Shown here piece after piece: positions 59,497 through 64,000 of a stretch of DNA of 64,000 bases (its first letter is position 1; every line of letters starts with the position of its first letter). The notes under the pieces are model-generated. The model made no database searches. It worked only from the letters and a program-made list of their open reading frames with translations, and had not been told where the DNA came from. Source of the stretch: an uncultured Eubacteriales bacterium (GTDB taxonomy: Bacteria; Bacillota; Clostridia; Oscillospirales; Oscillospiraceae); the NCBI GenBank assembly GCA_900545925.1, contig URAZ01000005.1, positions 37,751 through 101,750 of the forward strand, in the 5' to 3' direction. A program made the translations under genes and the position numbers.

Positions 59497-60093
59497 TTAT
59501 TTCTCAAGCTGTTTCTGCACAACCTGCACAATTCGTGCGATCGCAGCGCTCAAAGCGGCGTTGACGGCGAATTCTACGAGGAAGTTCACGCCGATAAACG
59601 CGACGAAAAGGAAATAGACAATGTTCGTGCCGCCTGCATAGTCCTGCAGAACGGGCTTGAAGACCGTGAGCATCCCAATGGCGAACACGCCGGTGTTCAC
59701 GAACGGGGCCGTCAGTGCGGCGAGTATGCAGCTGAGCGTCTGCCTCTGCCGCAGCGCCTTTGCCACGAGTCCCGCGCAAAGCCCGCACAGAACGGCCTTG
59801 CCGACGCACACGACGACGAGCCAGAATGGGCTTGCGACCCACAGAACATTTGTAAACTGATCCGCGCCCGTAATGCCTGCAATCAGGCAGACGATCCCGA
59901 ATACCGCGCCAAGACCGGCTCCTGCACCTGGGCCAAACAAAATCGCGCCGACGACAATGGGAACCAGCGTCAGCGAGATCGGGACCGGCCCGATGCGGAT
60001 ACCGCTTGCAACGGTCTGCAAGACAACGACCAGCGCGGCCAGCAAGGCCAGCGAGGTCAGACGGACGACGGATGCGTGGTTACTGCGTTTCAT
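59497..60093 (-). CDS. ECF transporter substrate-binding (S) component
   Basis: A 198-residue membrane protein with about six helices, fitting the S components of energy-coupling factor vitamin transporters: ALVVVLQTVASGIRIGPVPI, GAILFGPGAGAGLGAVFGIV and C-terminal NAALSAAIARIV. The vitamin cannot be told from sequence. No EcfA/EcfT genes are nearby, so it probably shares a genome-wide module. AGGAGG precedes the ATG. The 240-bp gap upstream (60094-60333) shows no riboswitch that I recognise, only one hairpin. Confidence 0.85.
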   Translation of the reverse strand: MKRSNHASVVRLTSLALLAALVVVLQTVASGIRIGPVPISLTLVPIVVGAILFGPGAGAGLGAVFGIVCLIAGITGADQFTNVLWVASPFWLVVVCVGKAVLCGLCAGLVAKALRQRQTLSCILAALTAPFVNTGVFAIGMLTVFKPVLQDYAGGTNIVYFLFVAFIGVNFLVEFAVNAALSAAIARIVQVVQKQLEK

Positions 60094-60203
60094 AAGTACC
60101 TCCTGCTGTCACTCCGAATTCTCTCGGATGCAACGCAACTTTATTTGACAGCGCTACACAATTACAGCGCACAGCTTGCTTGTATTTGTTCACCATGCTT
60201 CAC

Positions 60204-60234
60204 AAAAATCCTCGGAAATCCAGAAAGGATTTCC
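60204..60234 (-). terminator. Possible terminator after ftsK
   Basis: GGAAATCC (60214-60221) and GGATTTCC (60227-60234) form an 8-bp stem with a 5-base loop; on the minus strand GAGGATTTTTG follows. It lies about 100 bases after the ftsK stop, so this is only a moderate case. Confidence 0.4.
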
Positions 60235-60333
60235 TCCGGCTTTTGTTTGCCTGGCAAAAAATCTGCTGGCGCAATCTGTACACTGAAATTGTTCCGTGCA
60301 GTCATTCTATTTATACCTTGGCCAAAGGAAGAA

Positions 60334-63042
60334 TTACGGGATTTCCTCCTCGACCGGTTCACTGGAAGTGGGCGCGCCGTCTTTGATAGCCTGCCATTGC
60401 TCCCGCGTAATGAGCAGCTGACGGGGCTTGGAGCCCTCAAACGGGCCGACAATGCCGCGCTCTTCCATCTCATCCATGATGCGCGCCGCGCGGGCGTAGC
60501 CAAGCTTCAGACGGCGCTGAAGCATAGAGACGGAGGCCTGTCCGGTTTCCAGAATAACATCGACTGCCGTCGGGAGCATTTCATCGCCGTCAGAACCATC
60601 TGTTTCTGCGGCTGCGCTGCCGGAACTGCCGGAGCCGGATTTTCCGCTCTCTGCCGCCTTCTTGTCAATCTCAGCCATAACTGTGTCGGAATACTCTGCT
60701 TCGCTCGAGGCCTTGACAAAGGAGACAACCTCCTGCACCTCATCATCCGTGATGAAGCAGCCCTGCACACGTTTGGGCTTGCCTTGCCCGAGCGGCGCAT
60801 AGAGCATATCGCCCTTACCGACAAGCTTTTCCGCACCTGCCGTGTCGAGAATGATGCGCGATTCCATCGCGGAGGCGACGGCAAATGCGATGCGGGAGGG
60901 GATGTTGGCCTTCATCAGACCGGTAATAACGTCCGCAGACGGACGCTGCGTGGCGATGACAAGATGGATGCCCGAGGCACGGCCCATCTGCGCGATGCGG
61001 CAGATCGACTCCTCAACCTCCTTGGCTGCAACCAGCATGAGGTCTGCCAACTCGTCGATTACGACAACGATTTGCGGCATCGGCTCAAGTTCATCGTCCG
61101 CCGAGGCGCGCGCCTGTTTGTTGTAGGATTCGAGATCGCGGACGCCTGCGTCTGCCATCATGCGGTATCGCCGCATCATCTCCGTCACAGCCCACTGGAG
61201 ACTGCCAGCGGCCTTTTTCGGGTCGGTGACGACGGGAATCAGCAGATGCGGAATGCCGTTATAAATGCCGAGTTCAACCATCTTCGGGTCGATCATGATC
61301 AACTTGACCTCTTCTGGCTTCGCTTTATAGAGAAGGGAAATAATCAGCGAGTTCATGCAGACTGATTTGCCGGAGCCGGTCGTACCGGCAATCAGCAGAT
61401 GCGGCAGCTTGCCGATATCGCCGATGATGCGGTTGCCGCCGATATCCTTGCCGACTGCGAAGGATACGCGGGATTTGCACTTCTCAAATTCCAGCGAATC
61501 GATGACCTCACGCGCCATGACGACCGAGACGACCCGGTTCGGCACCTCAATGCCGACAACGGAGATCTTGTCCGGAATAGCTGCAATACGGACGCCGGAC
61601 GCGCCGAGCGCCAGCGCGATATCGTCGGCCAGATTCGTGACCTTGGACAGCTTCACGCCGCGCTGCAGTTCCAGTTCGTACCGTGTGACCGACGGACCGC
61701 GCGTAACGTTGATGATATGTGCTTCAATGCCAAAAGACTGAAGTGTGTCGCCCAGCCGTTCGGCGTTTTGCCGCATTTCCTCCGTGCCGTCGTGGGACTG
61801 TCCGCTGCCTGCTTTCAAAAGAGACACGGGCGGGAATTCATATTCCGGCTTCTGCGGCTCTTGCTGGCCGATTTCCTGCGCAATCTGGGCCGCTTCCAGC
61901 TGTACATCCGCTTTCTTTAGTTTTTCCGGCTGCTCTGGGATTTCAACCGGCGGCAGCGGCTGTTCAGCAGGGGCCGGTTTCGACTCCTGCTTCGGCGCAT
62001 CAAAATGGTCGATCACAAGCGGCGGCATCTGGTGCGGCAGGCTTATGGGAATCACATTTGACGCAGGTGCTGTTTCTGCCGGTTCCTCTGCCGGGGCATC
62101 CGGTTCGGCTGCAATCAGCGCGTCAAACTGTGATTTGTAATCGGTATGAACAGGCGGCTCCTCCGGTTCCGAAGCGGCAGCAGTCTGCTGTTCCGGCTGC
62201 GGTGCAGCAGGAGAGGCTTCGGCACTCTTTGCTTGGCGGCGGCTGTTTTCCAGAAAAACGTCCGGGCGCATCGGCGCTTTTTTTCTGCCGGAAGGCTTCT
62301 TTTCTGCTTGCTCCGGCAGAGGAGGATCGTCAACCGGAAGATCAAACTCGCTCATGCGGGAGGCACGGCGCTGCTCTGTGCGCTGCACATGCTCAATGTG
62401 CTTGTTTGCAACGGTATCAACGATCACCTGCGCCGGATCCTTGTGCTCGCGCTGCGGCTCGGCATATTCCACGCGCGGACGGTTTTTGATGGCTGTCACG
62501 ATGCTCGATACCGTCATATTGAGACTTGTAATCAAACTCAGCAGCATGCCGATGATCACAACCGCTACCGCGCCGATGCGGCTGATGAGCGCTTCAAGCA
62601 GGCTTGCAAATCCGCCCGCCAGCACGCCGCCTGCCGTTCCGTCGATACCGCCGTCCCAAAGAGCGGCAATAACGCTCCAGTCCCCGGACGCGTCAAATTT
62701 TCCGCCGACCAGCTGCACCAGACTGCCGATGAGTGCGGCCGTCAGAAACGTACACGTCACGCGCAGCGCGACAGGTCTGCCGTCGTGCAGAAACAGAATC
62801 AGAAAACTCATGATGAATGAGAATGGCAGGATGTAAAAGCCTGCGCCGATAAGTCCGCGGAAAACCGACGTCAAGAGATTTAAAAACGCCGCGTTCATCT
62901 TAAAGCAGCATAAAACCGACAGCAGCGCAAACACGGCGCATACGCCTGCGCCGATCTCGCGCCGGATGGGCGCAGCCTGCTTTTTCGCTGTTTTTTTTCG
63001 TCCACGGGAAGCCGTGGATTTTCTTTTGTTCGTAGAAGCCAT
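60334..63042 (-). CDS. DNA translocase FtsK/SpoIIIE
   Basis: A 902-residue DNA pump for chromosome segregation at division or into the forespore. The basic start (KRKSTASRGRKKTAKK) and four membrane helices fill about 1-170, then an acidic Pro-rich linker to about 400, the motor with Walker A GTTGSGKS, Walker B VVIDELADLM and ATQRPSADVITG, and the C-terminal gamma winged helix (LKLGYARAARIMDEMEERG). I chose ATG 63042, with GAGGTG upstream, over a longer frame that overlaps uppP. Sequence alone does not tell FtsK from SpoIIIE. Confidence 0.95.
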   Translation of the reverse strand: MASTNKRKSTASRGRKKTAKKQAAPIRREIGAGVCAVFALLSVLCCFKMNAAFLNLLTSVFRGLIGAGFYILPFSFIMSFLILFLHDGRPVALRVTCTFLTAALIGSLVQLVGGKFDASGDWSVIAALWDGGIDGTAGGVLAGGFASLLEALISRIGAVAVVIIGMLLSLITSLNMTVSSIVTAIKNRPRVEYAEPQREHKDPAQVIVDTVANKHIEHVQRTEQRRASRMSEFDLPVDDPPLPEQAEKKPSGRKKAPMRPDVFLENSRRQAKSAEASPAAPQPEQQTAAASEPEEPPVHTDYKSQFDALIAAEPDAPAEEPAETAPASNVIPISLPHQMPPLVIDHFDAPKQESKPAPAEQPLPPVEIPEQPEKLKKADVQLEAAQIAQEIGQQEPQKPEYEFPPVSLLKAGSGQSHDGTEEMRQNAERLGDTLQSFGIEAHIINVTRGPSVTRYELELQRGVKLSKVTNLADDIALALGASGVRIAAIPDKISVVGIEVPNRVVSVVMAREVIDSLEFEKCKSRVSFAVGKDIGGNRIIGDIGKLPHLLIAGTTGSGKSVCMNSLIISLLYKAKPEEVKLIMIDPKMVELGIYNGIPHLLIPVVTDPKKAAGSLQWAVTEMMRRYRMMADAGVRDLESYNKQARASADDELEPMPQIVVVIDELADLMLVAAKEVEESICRIAQMGRASGIHLVIATQRPSADVITGLMKANIPSRIAFAVASAMESRIILDTAGAEKLVGKGDMLYAPLGQGKPKRVQGCFITDDEVQEVVSFVKASSEAEYSDTVMAEIDKKAAESGKSGSGSSGSAAAETDGSDGDEMLPTAVDVILETGQASVSMLQRRLKLGYARAARIMDEMEERGIVGPFEGSKPRQLLITREQWQAIKDGAPTSSEPVEEEIP

Positions 63043-63056
63043 GGAACCGTAACACC

Positions 63057-63887
63057 TCACGAGATCAGGGACAGAATCAGCGTCAACAGACCTGCGCCCC
63101 AGCAGTAGTAACAGAAGCCACCGAATTTCCCGCGCTGCGCAATGCGGTTGAGCGCGAAAATGGCAAGATATCCGGAGACAAACGCGGCAGCAACGCCGCA
63201 CAGATACATCGGAACCTCCGGCCAGTTGATTCCGGCGGAGATCGCTTTCACAAGCGATAGAAGATTCGCGCCGAGCACGGCGGGGATAGAAAGGAAGAAC
63301 GAGAATTTAACGGCAAATGTCCGATCAAATCCGCGCAGCATCCCGGCGGAGATCGTCGTCCCGGAACGGGATAAGCCCGGCACAACCGCGATCATCTGCG
63401 CAAGACCAATCATAAGCGCATCCGAGAGCGTCATAGCCTTTTCCGTCTTGTTGCCATGGCCGAACCGGTCGGCAGCCAGAAGCAGAAACCCCGTCGCAAT
63501 CAGTGCAAAGCCGATGAAGAAGGTATCGTAGAACAGCGGGTCAAGATAATCGTTCAGAAACGCCGCCGGAATAAGCGGCAGCGTTGCCACGATTAGAAAC
63601 AGCAGCAGCCTCCGCCGGGGGGGATCCTGCCGCGCGCCGCGCTTTGGCTTTTTTAGGTGCAGCATCATGAGTCCTTCACGGCAAAGCCCGCGCAGTTCCG
63701 TATGATACGCAATAATTACCGCCCCAAGCGTCCCCAAATGCAGCAGCACGTCAAACAGCATCTGGTTTTCCAGATTGCCGATGCGCAGGAAGTTTTGCAG
63801 AATTGCAAGATGTCCGGAGCTGGAGATCGGTAAAAACTCCGCAAGCCCCTGTACGATTCCAAGTAAAATGGCAGTCCAATAGGTCAT
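63057..63887 (-). CDS. uppP: Undecaprenyl-diphosphate phosphatase
   Basis: Recycles undecaprenyl pyrophosphate to the monophosphate carrier used for peptidoglycan and for the TagO-type transferase; also gives bacitracin tolerance. It has 276 residues, multiple membrane helices, and the two catalytic motifs GLAEFLPISSSGH near the N-terminus and PGLSRSGTT in the second half. GGAGG precedes the ATG; ftsK starts 14 bases after its stop. The 113 bases between it and the window edge hold a small GC hairpin (63911-63930) and nothing recognisable as a gene. Confidence 0.97.
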   Translation of the reverse strand: MTYWTAILLGIVQGLAEFLPISSSGHLAILQNFLRIGNLENQMLFDVLLHLGTLGAVIIAYHTELRGLCREGLMMLHLKKPKRGARQDPPRRRLLLFLIVATLPLIPAAFLNDYLDPLFYDTFFIGFALIATGFLLLAADRFGHGNKTEKAMTLSDALMIGLAQMIAVVPGLSRSGTTISAGMLRGFDRTFAVKFSFFLSIPAVLGANLLSLVKAISAGINWPEVPMYLCGVAAAFVSGYLAIFALNRIAQRGKFGGFCYYCWGAGLLTLILSLIS

Positions 63888-64000
63888 ACCAGTTCCTCCG
63901 TCCGGAAACTCGCCGCCCCCAACGGCGGCGCTTCTGGCCGGAAAGAACGTCCTCTGCGAGAAGCCCTTCGTCCCTACCGTGGCGGAGGCTGACGAACTCA

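Noticed and set aside
60094..60333. A vitamin riboswitch before the ECF S-component gene
   Set aside because: I looked for TPP, THF and similar conserved cores on the minus strand and saw none; only one modest hairpin is present.
59494..61365. A 623-codon plus-strand frame across the ECF gene, the gap and part of ftsK
   Set aside because: It is antisense to two well-supported membrane and motor proteins, with no family motif and no start signal.
63888..64000. An upstream gene or N-terminal extension of uppP at the window edge
   Set aside because: The frame is open but the translation is low-complexity, the ATG at 63887 has a good GGAGG site, and UppP proteins start there.

Overview
The window looks like chromosome of a GC-rich, spore-forming Gram-positive anaerobe of the class Clostridia, most likely an Oscillospiraceae-type gut bacterium (my inference from gene content and style, not from any search). 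Pointers are spmA/spmB, spoIVA next to a SipL-type SPOCS/LysM protein, an AbrB-type regulator with a zinc-ribbon tail, AddAB, a T-box leader before leuS, the def-fmt-rsmB-rlmN-prpC-prkC-rsgA cluster and AGGAGG-type ribosome binding sites throughout. I saw no tRNA, rRNA, CRISPR array, phage or transposase gene. No stretch above 300 bases lacks a gene.

Layout. 1-3.2 kb: T-box leader, leuS and rpsU. 3.3-4.4 kb (minus): spore maturation genes spmAB. 4.6 kb: AbrB-like regulator. 4.9-11.7 kb (minus): addA and addB, whose N-terminal Walker A motif is lost. 11.8-16.4 kb (minus): MATE exporter, an unannotated 47-residue membrane protein, sipL and spoIVA. 16.6-21.8 kb: a lipoprotein fusing a propeller-like half to a solute-binding half, gltX and trpS. 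21.8-25.2 kb: two inverted copies of a ~105-bp paired-hairpin repeat bracket a TagO/WecA-type transferase, a UDP-GlcNAc 2-epimerase and a membrane-anchored protein. 25.2-28.9 kb: three tightly overlapping small genes of unknown function, a YfcE-like phosphodiesterase, coaX, a fold-III decarboxylase relative lacking the PLP lysine, and a small membrane protein.

28.9-37.7 kb: an alpha/beta hydrolase, then translation maturation (def, fmt, rsmB, rlmN) and the PrpC/PrkC/RsgA signalling module. 37.8-42.3 kb: a YheO-type regulator divergent from RidA, a long tryptophanase-family lyase and an NSS amino-acid symporter; these make sense as an amino-acid scavenging and beta-elimination unit in which RidA clears aminoacrylate. 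42.4-46.7 kb: BlaR1/BlaI-type pair, a GNAT acetyltransferase and a lipoprotein polysaccharide deacetylase. 46.9-56.3 kb: KtrB/KtrA potassium uptake, an rRNA methyltransferase, dprA, topA, trmFO, plsX and rnc. 56.4-59.5 kb: nicotinamidase-like hydrolase, then a MarR regulator with a strong promoter, a serine-palmitoyltransferase-like alpha-oxoamine synthase and a ketosphinganine-reductase-like SDR. 59.5-63.9 kb (minus): ECF S component, FtsK/SpoIIIE and UppP.

The best candidates for something undescribed are the MarR/alpha-oxoamine synthase/SDR unit (possible long-chain base synthesis in a Firmicute), the paired-hairpin repeats around the TagO-MnaA cassette, the lysine-less decarboxylase homologue and the RidA/lyase/symporter unit.
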